Positions 51,762-60,201 of a stretch of 64,000 bases of DNA are shown piece after piece. The translations under genes and the position numbers were made by a program. Origin of the DNA: Desulfovibrio sp. JY (GTDB taxonomy: Bacteria > Desulfobacterota > Desulfovibrionia > Desulfovibrionales > Desulfovibrionaceae); the NCBI GenBank assembly GCA_021730285.1, contig CP082962.1, positions 3,977,501-4,041,500 of the forward strand. Reading direction: 5' to 3'. The notes under the pieces are model-generated. The model had not been told where the DNA came from. It ran no database searches and saw only the letters and a list, made by a program, of their open reading frames with translations. Every line of letters starts with the position of its first letter. Position 1 is the stretch's first letter.

Positions 51762-51926
51762 GCGAGAGGGGAAACCCTTTGAAAAGGGTTCTCCCCTCTC
51801 GCGCTCTCCCCTTCCTAAACTTCTTAATGGTTATGGATAATACTCCAATAACACACTGTCATTATTAAAAGTCTTTGGAAAGGGGGCCCGGGGGGAGAAC
51901 CTTTCTTCAGAAAGGTTTCCCCCCGG
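51762..51926 (+). repeat. Composite two-hairpin element (A copy 4 + B copy 5)
   Basis: Family A hairpin 51762-51802, an 85-base spacer with ttatggat and cattattaaaagtcttt, and family B hairpin 51888-51926 (17-18-bp arm CCGGGGGGAGAACCTTTC). Same order and nearly the same length as the elements at 44546 and 53992. It ends 21 bases after the Cys-rich gene stop on the minus strand. Confidence 0.88.
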
Positions 51927-51947
51927 CATCATTTTGAAAACTATGCC

Positions 51948-52301
51948 TTAAAGCGGCAAATCGAGTTGTTTGGGACGGCGCTTTTCGGCGATGAGGCGCT
52001 TGAGTTTGCGGGGCGAGACTCCCACACGGTAGGGCCAGATCGGGCACACGCCTTTTTCGGTGCAGCGGCGTACTGCCTCGCGGTCGCCGACGGTGCAGCG
52101 CAGGCAAAACCGGCGCACCACCCGCACGACCCGCACGGTGAACCCTTCGGGGATTTCCCGCATGCGCAGGGGATGAAACGGGCAGTCCCGATCGACGCAG
52201 GAGGCAACCAGGCTGCGCTGCCCGCCCATGCAGGCGGCAAGGCAATACCGCCGCACGGCATCAAGGGGGGAAAGCGTTTTTTCGGCGTCGTCCTGGCGCA
52301 T
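51948..52301 (-). CDS. Cys-rich small protein, unknown
   Basis: 117 residues. Cysteines occur in pairs in the first two thirds (RRYCLAACMGG, ASCVDRDCPFH, RFCLRCTVGD, RRCTEKGVCPIW), eight in all, spaced like a zinc or Fe-S binding module. The C-terminus is basic (RKLKRLIAEKRRPKQL). I do not recognise a named family. ATG 52301 has AGAGG; an ATG at 52331 is possible. It could bind nucleic acid or metal. Confidence 0.6.
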   Translation of the reverse strand: MRQDDAEKTLSPLDAVRRYCLAACMGGQRSLVASCVDRDCPFHPLRMREIPEGFTVRVVRVVRRFCLRCTVGDREAVRRCTEKGVCPIWPYRVGVSPRKLKRLIAEKRRPKQLDLPL

Positions 52302-52795
52302 GGGACCTCTTTGGCAGCGCGGGGAAGGCATCCCGCGCCCATGTGTTCTTCCATAGACCGGGCCAGAGAGCGTTGCAACCGCCCTTGGCCCTGTTTTTCA
52401 TGGGAAATCGATGCACCGGCAGGATGTGCCGTCGCCCAAAGCCCGCCTGCCGGCCCGGGTAGCCGGAACGCGTATCCCGCCGTGACAAAAAGTCCGCACC
52501 GTCCCCTCGCTTGCGTCCCATCCGGAAGCGGCCCCGGCGGCTCCCGCGTAACGTGACGGCATTTGGGGGCACCGGGTCCGGGCGCATCTTCATTTGACCA
52601 CCGCCCCACCTTGGGTCATAAGCTTGGCCATGAGGCTGGTGCTGTCGACCGGAGTGTTTCTTCGGCCCGTTCAATTCCCCCGGACGCCTGATTCGCCCGC
52701 TTGCCGGGCGAGGCGTTCGGCCCGCATCCGGCGGCCGGCCTGTCCGGTCGCGTCCCCCGTTGCGATCACATCCTTATTTTCGGCGGAGTAGCCGC
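52302..52795. other. Long intergenic region between divergent genes
   Basis: 494 bases between the Cys-rich gene (minus) and the SGNH lipoprotein (plus). It contains a hairpin with arms CCGGCAGG/CCTGCCGG around 22 bases (near 52411-52448), but I recognise no riboswitch class. An open minus-strand frame covers part of it but has no coding character. Confidence 0.4.
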
Positions 52796-53983
52796 GTGCA
52801 ATCGATCATCAAAATCGCGTTGGCCGTTTGTATGATAGCGGCCATGTCCATCCTGCCGGCGTGCATCAACACATCCGGCAAATCCTCAAAAAAGAACGCT
52901 ACCTACGAGGCGCGGACCTATCCGGCCCACACCCCCACGGTCCCGACCGCGCCCGAGGCCGAGGTCAAATCCGTGCCCCAGCCGGCCCCGCCGGCGGCCG
53001 CCCCCCCGGCCGGAGTGCCGCTTGCGCCGCCGCCCGCGACCTCCCCCCGGCCGGCCTCGCCCGAGGAGCAGACCAAGGCGACCCTGGAACCCAAACCGGT
53101 TCAGGCGGCCGCCCTACCCCAGCCCAAGAGCGAACCGGCCGCGCCCGTGGTCAAGACGCCCTTCACGACGACCGCGAAGCCGGCCCAGCCGACCGAGGCG
53201 GACAAGGCTCCCACGGCAAAGGAGACCACCGTCGCCTCGGTGGAACAGCCCGCCGCGCCCGCCCTGCCCGGTCTGGAAAAGAAAACGCCCCAGGAGCCGA
53301 CCGGCCCGGCAGCGGAAAAAACCGCTCCCGCCGCGCCCAAGGCGGCTGGCGGCAAGGTGGCCGTGGTAGGCGATTCCCTGGCCGTCGGTATCGGCATGAC
53401 CATGAGCAATCGCATGAAGCAGTACGAGGGCTCGGGCTGCGTGCCCCTGGGCAAGGTCTCCACCGGCCTTATTTCCAAGAGGTTTTTCGACTGGGACAAG
53501 AAGCTCACCGAGCTTGTGGCCAAGGAAAAGCTGTCGGCCGTGGTGGTGATGATGGGCGGCAACGACGCCAACAATCCCATTGCCGGCAAGGCTGCCGGCA
53601 CGCCGGAATGGAGCGCCGCCTACCAGGAAAAGGCCGAAGACTTCCTGCACATCGCTTCGAAGGCCGGAATCAAGGTGCTGTGGGTGGGGCTGCCGGCCAT
53701 GCGCGACGCGGCCTACAACAAGCGGGTCGAGGCGGTCAACGAGGCGGCCAAGGCGGCCTGCGCCAAGGTCGGCGGCTGCTCCTACATGGAGGCCTCGACC
53801 ATCTTCACCGATGATACGGGCAAGTTCGTCCAGGCCAAGACCATCGGCGGCAAAAAAGTGTCGCTTCGAGCCAAGGATGGCGTGCACATGACCATGAACG
53901 GCTACGATCTGCTGTGCCGCCAAGTACTGGACAAACTCTCCTCCGACGGCAACCTGCCGGCGGAGAAACAGGCGAATAAATAA
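52796..53983 (+). CDS. SGNH-hydrolase-like lipoprotein (DUF459 type)
   Basis: 395 residues. Lipobox ILPAC within the first 25 residues, then a Pro/Ala/Thr-rich linker to about residue 190, then an SGNH domain: block I VVGDSLAVGIG, block III MMGGNDANN, block V KDGVHMTMNGY with the catalytic D-x-x-H. Likely an envelope O-acyl esterase or polysaccharide modifier tethered to a membrane by its long linker. The start is GTG at 52796 with GGAG seven bases upstream; the first ATG would remove the signal. Confidence 0.82.
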   Translation: MQSIIKIALAVCMIAAMSILPACINTSGKSSKKNATYEARTYPAHTPTVPTAPEAEVKSVPQPAPPAAAPPAGVPLAPPPATSPRPASPEEQTKATLEPKPVQAAALPQPKSEPAAPVVKTPFTTTAKPAQPTEADKAPTAKETTVASVEQPAAPALPGLEKKTPQEPTGPAAEKTAPAAPKAAGGKVAVVGDSLAVGIGMTMSNRMKQYEGSGCVPLGKVSTGLISKRFFDWDKKLTELVAKEKLSAVVVMMGGNDANNPIAGKAAGTPEWSAAYQEKAEDFLHIASKAGIKVLWVGLPAMRDAAYNKRVEAVNEAAKAACAKVGGCSYMEASTIFTDDTGKFVQAKTIGGKKVSLRAKDGVHMTMNGYDLLCRQVLDKLSSDGNLPAEKQANK

Positions 53984-53991
53984 GGGAGATG

Positions 53992-54155
53992 CCGGGGGGA
54001 AACCTTTCTGGAGAAAGGTTTCCCCCCGGACCCCCTTTCCCAAGACTTTTCATAATGACAACTGGCTGTCGATATTTCATCCATAACCGATAAAAGGTTT
54101 AGGAAGGGGAGAGCGCGAGAGGGGAGAACCCTTTTCAAAGGGTTTCCCCTCTCGC
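53992..54155 (-). repeat. Composite two-hairpin element, reversed (B copy 6 + A copy 5)
   Basis: Family B hairpin 53992-54029 (17-bp arm CCGGGGGGAAACCTTTC) and family A hairpin 54115-54155 with an 85-base spacer. Read on the minus strand it matches the other two composites, including ctctccccttcctaaa, ggttatggat and cattatgaaaagtctt. It sits between the SGNH and dehydrogenase genes. Confidence 0.88.
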
Positions 54156-54191
54156 ACCCTCTTTCCCTCTCCTCCAAAAGGAGATGGAGCG

Positions 54192-55055
54192 ATGGCACAG
54201 CGGATCGGATTTATCGGCCTTGGCATCATGGGCACGGCCATGTCCCGCAACTGTCTGCGGGCCGGTTTCGACGTCATGGTCTGGAACCGCTCCCCCGAGC
54301 CGGCCGCACGACTCGCCGCCGAGGGAGCTTCGGTTGCCAAGACGCCGGCCGAAGCGGCCGCCCATGGCGATGTGACCATCGTCATGCTGACCGGCCCCGA
54401 GGCCTGCGAAGCAGTGCTTTTCGGCCCGGACGGCGCGGCCACCACCCTTGGCCCGGGCAAGACCCTCGTCAACATGAGCACCATCTCCCCGGCCTATGCC
54501 CGGCAAGCCGCCGCGCGCGTGCGTGAAACCGGCGCGGAGTATGTGGACGCCCCGGTTTCCGGCTCCAAAAAACCGGCCGAGGACGCCACCCTCGTCATCC
54601 TGGCCGGCGGAGGCGAGGAAGCCATTACCGCCGTGGAGCCGGTGCTTCTGGCCATGGGCAAGAAAGTCGCCCGGTGCGGCGAGGCGGGCATGGGCTCGAC
54701 CATGAAGGTCACGGTCAACGTGCTGCTCGGCATCATGGCCGAGGGGCTGGCCGAGACGGTGCGCCTGGGCGAGGCCCTCGGTCTTACGCGGCAGGCGCTT
54801 CTCGACGTGGTTATGGCCGGCCCCATGGCCAACGACCTGTTTCGCTTGAAGGACCCGATGTTTCGCGCCGACGACTATCCGGCCCAGTTCCCGGCCAAAC
54901 ACATGGCCAAGGACTTGGGCTTTGCCCTGGACGCGGCCCGGGATGCCGGGGCGGGCACGCCCGTCTTGTCCGTCCTGGCACCGCTCTACCGCAAACTCGT
55001 GGACACGGGCCTTGGCGATGCGGATTTCGCGGCTGTGATCAAGGCCCTGGGCTAG
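54192..55055 (+). CDS. Beta-hydroxyacid dehydrogenase (glyoxylate/succinic semialdehyde reductase-like)
   Basis: 287 residues. N-terminal Rossmann motif IGFIGLGIMG, the DAPVSGSKKPAEDATL substrate segment typical of the GLYR subgroup, and the catalytic Lys in GSTMKVTVN (K172). It should reduce a small aldehyde acid with NADPH. ATG 54192 has AAAGGAG. Single gene flanked by palindromes on both sides. Confidence 0.88.
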   Translation: MAQRIGFIGLGIMGTAMSRNCLRAGFDVMVWNRSPEPAARLAAEGASVAKTPAEAAAHGDVTIVMLTGPEACEAVLFGPDGAATTLGPGKTLVNMSTISPAYARQAAARVRETGAEYVDAPVSGSKKPAEDATLVILAGGGEEAITAVEPVLLAMGKKVARCGEAGMGSTMKVTVNVLLGIMAEGLAETVRLGEALGLTRQALLDVVMAGPMANDLFRLKDPMFRADDYPAQFPAKHMAKDLGFALDAARDAGAGTPVLSVLAPLYRKLVDTGLGDADFAAVIKALG

Positions 55056-55135
55056 CGACTTCCCTGTTTTCCCAAAACACTCCTGAAACGCCTCCTCAAC
55101 ACGCATTCAGTCATAAAATTGAGGAAAGGGAGAGC

Positions 55136-55176
55136 GCGAGAGGGAAGAACCCTTTTTAAAGGGTTTTCCCTCTCGC
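55136..55176 (-). repeat. Intergenic palindrome, family A copy 6 (reversed)
   Basis: Hairpin with arms GCGAGAGGGAAGAACCCTTT and AAAGGGTTTTCCCTCTCGC; on the minus strand the tail gctctccctttcctcaa follows. It lies between the dehydrogenase and histidine kinase genes. Confidence 0.82.
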
Positions 55177-55241
55177 ACTGTCTTTGTCATATTATCCCTC
55201 ATCCAATTGACGAAAGGGCGGAAAGCCGGCAGGGCATCGCC

Positions 55242-56987
55242 ATGACAGGCGTTATGCTGCGTTTCGCATTCGCGCTCTCCATTCTCTCTTACGCTGCCTG
55301 GGGTGTCGCGCTCGATGCCCGGGCCGCCGACGGCCTTTACGGCAACGCGCCAATCCCCGGGATCGGCCGGCCGGTCAGGGTCGGCGGCGACCGCGACTAC
55401 CCGCCCTACGAATTTCTGGACAAGGACGGCAAACCGGCCGGCTTCAACGTGGATCTGACCCGGGCCGTGGCCGAGGTCATGGGCATGAAGGTGGAATTTC
55501 GCCTCGGGGCCTGGGCGGGTGAACGCGAAGCGCTCATGGACGGTGGGCTGGATATCCTGGAGGGCATGACCTATTCCGACGAGCGGGCCCAGCTCCTCGA
55601 CTTTGCCCCCCACACCATTGTCAACCACGCCATTTTCGCCCGGCGCGGCGCGCCGCCCGTCTCGAACCTCGACGATCTGGCCGGCAAAAAGGTCATTTTA
55701 CATCGCGCCGGTTTCATGCACGACACCCTGGCCGCCAAGGGCATGGAAAAAGACCTCATCTTTTCCGAAACCCCGGCCGACGGCCTGCGGCTTCTGGCCT
55801 CGGGCGTGGGCGATTACGCCGTGGTGGCCATACTGCCCGGCATCTCCATTATCCGCGAAAACAAGCTGGACAACATCCAGCCCGTGGCCCGAAGCGTCGC
55901 CACCGTGCGCTACGGCTACGCCACCAAAAAAGGCAACGACGCCCTGATCGCCCGCTTCAGCGAGGGGCTGGCCATCCTGCGCGAAACCGGGCGCTATCAG
56001 GCCATCCACGACAAGTGGCTCGGGGTGCTGGAAAACGGCAAGGTCAAATGGCAGACCCTCGCCGTCTACGTGGGGGCCGTGGTCACGCCGCTTCTGGCCC
56101 TGCTCGGCGGCTCCATGCTCTGGGCCCATATGCTGCGCCGGCAGGTGGCCCAGCGCACCCGGTCCCTGACCAAGGCCCTGGACGAACTGTCCAGCAACCA
56201 GCGCCAGCTCGTCCAGGCCGACAAGATGGCCGCGCTCGGCACCCTGGTTTCCGGCGTGGCCCACGAAATCAACAACCCCAACGGCTTGATCCTGCTCAAC
56301 ATCCCCATTCTGCGCAAAGTCCAGGCCGACGTTTCCCGGCTGCTCGACGCGTGGCACGAACGCGAAGGCGAGTTCACCCTGGGCGGCATCCGCTATTCCC
56401 GCATGCGCCAGGAACTCCCCCGGATGCTCGAAGAGATGCAGGAAGGGGCCATGCGCATCAAGCGCATCGTCAACGACCTCAAGGATTTCGCCCGGCGCGA
56501 GGAAGGCGCGGCCAAGGCGCTCATCGACGTGGGCGACTGCTCGCGCAAGGCCGTGCGCCTGGTCGAGGCCACCATCCGCAAGCACACCGACCGCTTTTCC
56601 GCCGACTACGAGGCGGACCTGCCGCTCGTCTGGGGCAATTCCCAGCGCATCGAGCAGGTGGTGGTCAACCTCGTCATAAACGCCTGCCAGGCCCTGCCCG
56701 ACAGGAGCCGGGCCATCGAGGTCACCACCCGCCATGATGCCGCCGCCGGCAAGGTTGTCCTTTGCGTGCGCGACGAGGGGACCGGCATCAGCCCCGAGCA
56801 TTTGCCCAATCTGACGGACCCGTTTTTCACCACCAAGCGCGAAACGGGCGGCACGGGGCTTGGCCTGTCCGTCTCGGCCAGCATCGTGAAGGAATACGGC
56901 GGCTGCTTGACGTTCGAATCCACGCCGAGCCAAGGGACCACGGCCTGCCTGGAACTGCCCGTGCCCAAGGAGGAATCGCCGGCATGA
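55242..56987 (+). CDS. Histidine kinase with periplasmic solute-binding (SBP_bac_3) sensor
   Basis: 581 residues. Signal peptide (1-29, ending DARAAD), a type-3 solute-binding domain (about 45-268: VGGDRDYPPYEFLDKDGKPAG, then GFNVDLTRAVAEVMG), one membrane helix (273-296), a short coiled coil and HisKA with H341 (VAHEINNP), then HATPase boxes NLVINACQAL, DEGTGI, GGTGLGLS. No HAMP or PAS domain. This layout senses a periplasmic ligand, presumably a C4-dicarboxylate given the downstream genes. The ATGA overlap with the regulator confirms a two-component pair. ATG 55242 follows CAGGG; ATG 55254 is an alternative. Confidence 0.9.
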   Translation: MTGVMLRFAFALSILSYAAWGVALDARAADGLYGNAPIPGIGRPVRVGGDRDYPPYEFLDKDGKPAGFNVDLTRAVAEVMGMKVEFRLGAWAGEREALMDGGLDILEGMTYSDERAQLLDFAPHTIVNHAIFARRGAPPVSNLDDLAGKKVILHRAGFMHDTLAAKGMEKDLIFSETPADGLRLLASGVGDYAVVAILPGISIIRENKLDNIQPVARSVATVRYGYATKKGNDALIARFSEGLAILRETGRYQAIHDKWLGVLENGKVKWQTLAVYVGAVVTPLLALLGGSMLWAHMLRRQVAQRTRSLTKALDELSSNQRQLVQADKMAALGTLVSGVAHEINNPNGLILLNIPILRKVQADVSRLLDAWHEREGEFTLGGIRYSRMRQELPRMLEEMQEGAMRIKRIVNDLKDFARREEGAAKALIDVGDCSRKAVRLVEATIRKHTDRFSADYEADLPLVWGNSQRIEQVVVNLVINACQALPDRSRAIEVTTRHDAAAGKVVLCVRDEGTGISPEHLPNLTDPFFTTKRETGGTGLGLSVSASIVKEYGGCLTFESTPSQGTTACLELPVPKEESPA

Positions 56988-58393
56988 CCACCGCCCCGTC
57001 CCCGGCCTTCGCCATTTTGATCGTGGACGACGAGCCGGCCTGGCTGCGCTCCCTGTCCCTGACCCTCGAATCGGCGGCCGGCATCACCAACACGTTTTTG
57101 TGCCAGGACAGCCGCGAGGTCCTGCCGCTTCTGGACAAGGGCGGCATCGGCCTCGTCCTGCTCGACCTGACCATGCCCGGCAAGTCCGGCGAAGAGCTGC
57201 TTGCCGCCATCGGCGAACGCCATCCGGACGTGGCCTGCATCATCATCAGCGGCGTCAACCAGCTCGACACCGCCGTGCGCTGCATGAAGCTCGGGGCCTT
57301 CGATTATTACGTCAAGACCGACGAGGAGGACCGCATCGTCAGCGGCGTGCTGCGGGCCATCCGCATGCTGGAGCTGCGCGACGAGAACCGGGCCGTCAAA
57401 AGCCGGTTGGTGGCCGGCGGTCCGGCCCATCCCGAGGCCTTTGCCGGCATCGTCACCCGTTCCCGGGCCATGCACGCGGTGTTCGCCTACATTGAAGCCG
57501 TGGCCGCCAGTTCCCAGCCGCTGCTGATTACCGGCGAATCCGGCGTGGGCAAGGAAAACCTGGTACGGGCCACCCATGCCGTAAGCGGCCGCACAGGGCC
57601 GCTCGTGGCGGTCAACGTGGCCGGCCTCGACGACGCCGTCTTTGCCGACACGCTGTTCGGCCATGTCCGGGGGGCCTATACCGGAGCCGAAACGGTGCGG
57701 CGCGGCATGGTCGAGGAAGCGGCCGGGGGAACGCTTTTTCTCGACGAGATCGGGGACTTGTCCGTAGCCTCGCAAGTGAAGCTGTTGCGCCTGCTCCAGG
57801 AAGGCGAGTACTACCCGCTCGGCAGCGATCAGCCGAGGCGCCTGGCGGCCCGGGTCATCGTCGCCACCCACCGCGACCTGGCCGCCGACGAGGCCGAGGG
57901 CAAATTTCGCCGCGACCTCTATTTCCGGCTGCGCACCCACCATGTCCACATCCCGGCCCTGCGCGAGCGCAAGGAGGACATCGAACCGCTGCTGCGCCAT
58001 TTTCTGGCCGAGGCCGCCACGGCCCTCGGCAAGCCGACGCCCGCCTTTCCGCCGGAACTGGTCGGCTGCCTGGGCGCTTACGCCTTTCCCGGCAACATCC
58101 GGGAGCTTCGGGCCATGGTCTTCGACGCCGTCAGCCTCCACACCTCCCGCATGCTCTCCATGCAGAGCTTTCTTGCGGCCATGGGCCGCGCCAAGCCCTG
58201 CCCGGCCGCCGCGCCGCCGCCCAATCCCTTCGCGCCCTTCGAACAGCTGCCCACCTTTGCCGAGGCGGCCCGCTTCCTGGTCGACGAAGCCCTGGCCCGC
58301 TCCGGCGGCAACCAGACCCTGGCCGCGCGCTTGCTCGGCATCTCCCAGCCGGCGCTCAGCAAACGCCTCAAGCACGCCGCCAAACCCTCATAA
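56984..58393 (+). CDS. Sigma-54-dependent response regulator for the C4-dicarboxylate module
   Basis: 469 residues. Receiver with D61 (LVLLDLTMPGKSG), AAA+ domain with Walker A GESGVGKE, the sigma-54 loop as G-A-Y-T-G-A (230-235, the functional Phe/Tyr variant), Walker B GTLFLDEIGD and FPGNIREL, then a Fis-type DNA-binding region (GGNQTLAARLLGISQPALSKRL). It overlaps the kinase gene by 4 bases and has AAGGAGG. A -24/-12 promoter lies between this gene and the transporter, so it very likely activates the operon that follows. Confidence 0.92.
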   Translation: MTTAPSPAFAILIVDDEPAWLRSLSLTLESAAGITNTFLCQDSREVLPLLDKGGIGLVLLDLTMPGKSGEELLAAIGERHPDVACIIISGVNQLDTAVRCMKLGAFDYYVKTDEEDRIVSGVLRAIRMLELRDENRAVKSRLVAGGPAHPEAFAGIVTRSRAMHAVFAYIEAVAASSQPLLITGESGVGKENLVRATHAVSGRTGPLVAVNVAGLDDAVFADTLFGHVRGAYTGAETVRRGMVEEAAGGTLFLDEIGDLSVASQVKLLRLLQEGEYYPLGSDQPRRLAARVIVATHRDLAADEAEGKFRRDLYFRLRTHHVHIPALRERKEDIEPLLRHFLAEAATALGKPTPAFPPELVGCLGAYAFPGNIRELRAMVFDAVSLHTSRMLSMQSFLAAMGRAKPCPAAAPPPNPFAPFEQLPTFAEAARFLVDEALARSGGNQTLAARLLGISQPALSKRLKHAAKPS

Positions 58394-58426
58394 CCAAGGC
58401 AATGGCCATAACCTTTGGGGAATGGC
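58389..58426. promoter_or_regulatory. Two imperfect dyads, candidate activator (enhancer) sites
   Basis: CATAACC-AA-GGCAATG (58389-58404) and CCATAACC-TTTG-GGGAATGG (58407-58426) are imperfect versions of the perfect dyad CCATAACC-AA-GGTTATGG at 58478-58495. All three lie 75-185 bases upstream of the -24/-12 site, the usual distance for NtrC-type activators. Confidence 0.5.
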
Positions 58427-58469
58427 CGACAACATCCTGTAAAATATCGCCTTTTGATCCGCACAGCGC

Positions 58470-58504
58470 AGAACCCCCATAACCAAGGTTATGGGGGTTC
58501 TTTT
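58470..58504 (+). terminator. Strong hairpin with T-tract; also contains dyad 3
   Basis: AGAACCCCCATAACC (58470-58484) and its exact complement (58487-58501) with a 2-base loop, then TTTT. It should end the kinase-regulator transcript. The same palindrome contains the best copy of the proposed activator-binding dyad. Confidence 0.85.
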
Positions 58505-58570
58505 GTGATGGCCATCGTATTTTCCCGACTTTGTCTTTTATTTCACTAGACTGACACAGTTCAGCCAGCT

Positions 58571-58585
58571 TGGCATCCATCCTGC
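58571..58585 (+). promoter_or_regulatory. Predicted sigma-54 promoter of the transporter-fumarase-Frd operon
   Basis: TTGGCA...CCTGCTT with GG at 58572-58573 and GC at 58584-58585, exactly 10 bases apart, as in the -24/-12 consensus. Six of six bases match YTGGCA, and C-TGC-T matches the -12 block closely. The start of transcription would be near 58597, about 135 bases before the transporter. Confidence 0.65.
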
Positions 58586-58730
58586 TTTTGCGCTCCCCAT
58601 GGCGCGATCGCCATGCCCCTCTTCTCTCCGCCGGGCACGGAAGGTGTGCCGCCGTGCCCGGCATTGTCGTAACGGCCGCCGGCCGCCGAGACCGGCCCAC
58701 ATCCTAACGCCCAATCCCGAGGAGATTCCC

Positions 58731-60161
58731 ATGCAGCGCTCCATCAAGCTCCTGGCGCCGGTGTTGCTCGGCCTGCTCATCTGGCTGCTACCCGCCCCGC
58801 AAGGCTTGCCCCCCGCCACCTGGACCTATTTCGCCGTGTTCGCGGCCGTGGTGCTCGGTCTGGTTCTGGAACCCGTGGCCCCGGCCCTGATCGGGCTGAT
58901 CGGCGTCACCCTGGCCACCATCCTGCGCCTCGTGCCCATGACCCCGGGCAAGCTCCCCTCGGCCGGCGAAGCCATCAAGTGGGGGCTGTCGGGATTTTCC
59001 AACGGCACGGTCTGGCTCATCTTCGCGGCCTTCATGTTCGCGCTGGGCTACGAAAAAACGGGCCTCGGCAAGCGGCTGGGACTGACGCTCATCAAGCGCA
59101 TGGGCAAAAAGACCCTGGGCCTGGGCTACGCCGTGGCCCTGGCCGACCTCATCCTGGCCCCGTTCATGCCGTCCAACACGGCCCGCAGCGGCGGCACCAT
59201 CTTCCCCATCATCAAGAACATTCCGCCGCTGTACGGCTCCACGCCGGAGAACAATCCCCGGGGCCTCGGCGCCTACATCATGTGGACGGCGCTGGCCACC
59301 ACCTGCGTCACCTCGTCCATGTTCCTAACCGGCCTGGCCCCCAACGTCCTGGCCCAGTCCCTGGTGGAAAAGACCGCCCACATCCAGCTCGGCTGGAGCC
59401 AGTGGTTTATGAGCGTCCTGCCCGTGGGGGCCATCCTGTTTCTGGCCACGCCGCTTTTGACCTACATCATCTATCCGCCCACCCAGAAGACCTCGGAAAA
59501 CGCCCCCATCTGGGCCGGTGAGGAACTCGGCAAGCTCGGCCCCATCACCGGCCGGGAAATCACCATGGGCCTTTTGGCCGTGGCCGCGCTCATGGGCTGG
59601 ATATTCCTCAAGAGCTCCATCAACTCCACCACCGTGGCCCTGGCCGCCGTGTGCGTCATGGCCCTGACCAAGGTCGTCACTTGGGAGGACATCATCCGCT
59701 ACAAGCAGGCCTGGAACGTGCTGGCCTGGTTCGCGACCCTGGTGACCATGGCCGACGGCCTCAAAAGAACCGGCTTTCTCAAGTGGTTCGCCGAGGCGGC
59801 CGCTTCGCACATGCAGGGCTTTTCCCCCACCGCCATGATGATCGGCCTGGTGATCCTTTTCTTCGTCAGCCACTACATGTTCGCCAGCGTCACCGCCCAC
59901 GTCGCCGCCCTGCTCCCGGTCATGCTGGCCACGGCCATGGCCGTTCCCGGCCTCAACATGGAGGTCGTCTCCATGCTCCTGTGCGGCTCGCTTGGCATCA
60001 TGGGCATCATCAGCCCCTACGGCACCGGTCCCTCGCCGCTCTATTTCGGCTCCGGCTACATCAAGAGCCGCGAATTCTGGCTTCTGGGTCTCGTTTTCGG
60101 CGCCATTTTCCTCGGCGTGTACCTGCTGGTCGGCTTCCCCTGGATTCTCATGCGTGGCTAA
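58731..60161 (+). CDS. DASS-family anion/C4-dicarboxylate transporter (CitT/TtdT type)
   Basis: 476 residues, about 12 membrane segments. It starts KLLAPVLLGLLIWLLPAPQGL and holds the family blocks LAPFMPSNTARSGGTIFPI and ISPYGTGPSPLYFGSGYI with the two S-N-T / S-P-Y-G substrate and cation sites. CitT/TtdT homologues exchange tartrate, citrate, fumarate or succinate; neighbouring fumarase and fumarate reductase favour malate/fumarate-succinate exchange. ATG 58731 has GAGGAG. Confidence 0.9.
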   Translation: MQRSIKLLAPVLLGLLIWLLPAPQGLPPATWTYFAVFAAVVLGLVLEPVAPALIGLIGVTLATILRLVPMTPGKLPSAGEAIKWGLSGFSNGTVWLIFAAFMFALGYEKTGLGKRLGLTLIKRMGKKTLGLGYAVALADLILAPFMPSNTARSGGTIFPIIKNIPPLYGSTPENNPRGLGAYIMWTALATTCVTSSMFLTGLAPNVLAQSLVEKTAHIQLGWSQWFMSVLPVGAILFLATPLLTYIIYPPTQKTSENAPIWAGEELGKLGPITGREITMGLLAVAALMGWIFLKSSINSTTVALAAVCVMALTKVVTWEDIIRYKQAWNVLAWFATLVTMADGLKRTGFLKWFAEAAASHMQGFSPTAMMIGLVILFFVSHYMFASVTAHVAALLPVMLATAMAVPGLNMEVVSMLLCGSLGIMGIISPYGTGPSPLYFGSGYIKSREFWLLGLVFGAIFLGVYLLVGFPWILMRG

Positions 60162-60201
60162 CGCGCCGGCAGAGCAGCGGACTTATAGACAAGGAGTTCT
60201 C

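Noticed and set aside
52411-52448. CCGGCAGG/CCTGCCGG hairpin as a riboswitch
   Set aside because: No conserved core of a known class (cobalamin, Moco, TPP, SAM) was recognisable; kept only as a feature of the gap.
55119-55241. Upstream extension of the histidine kinase frame
   Set aside because: Would translate the family A palindrome and destroy the signal peptide.
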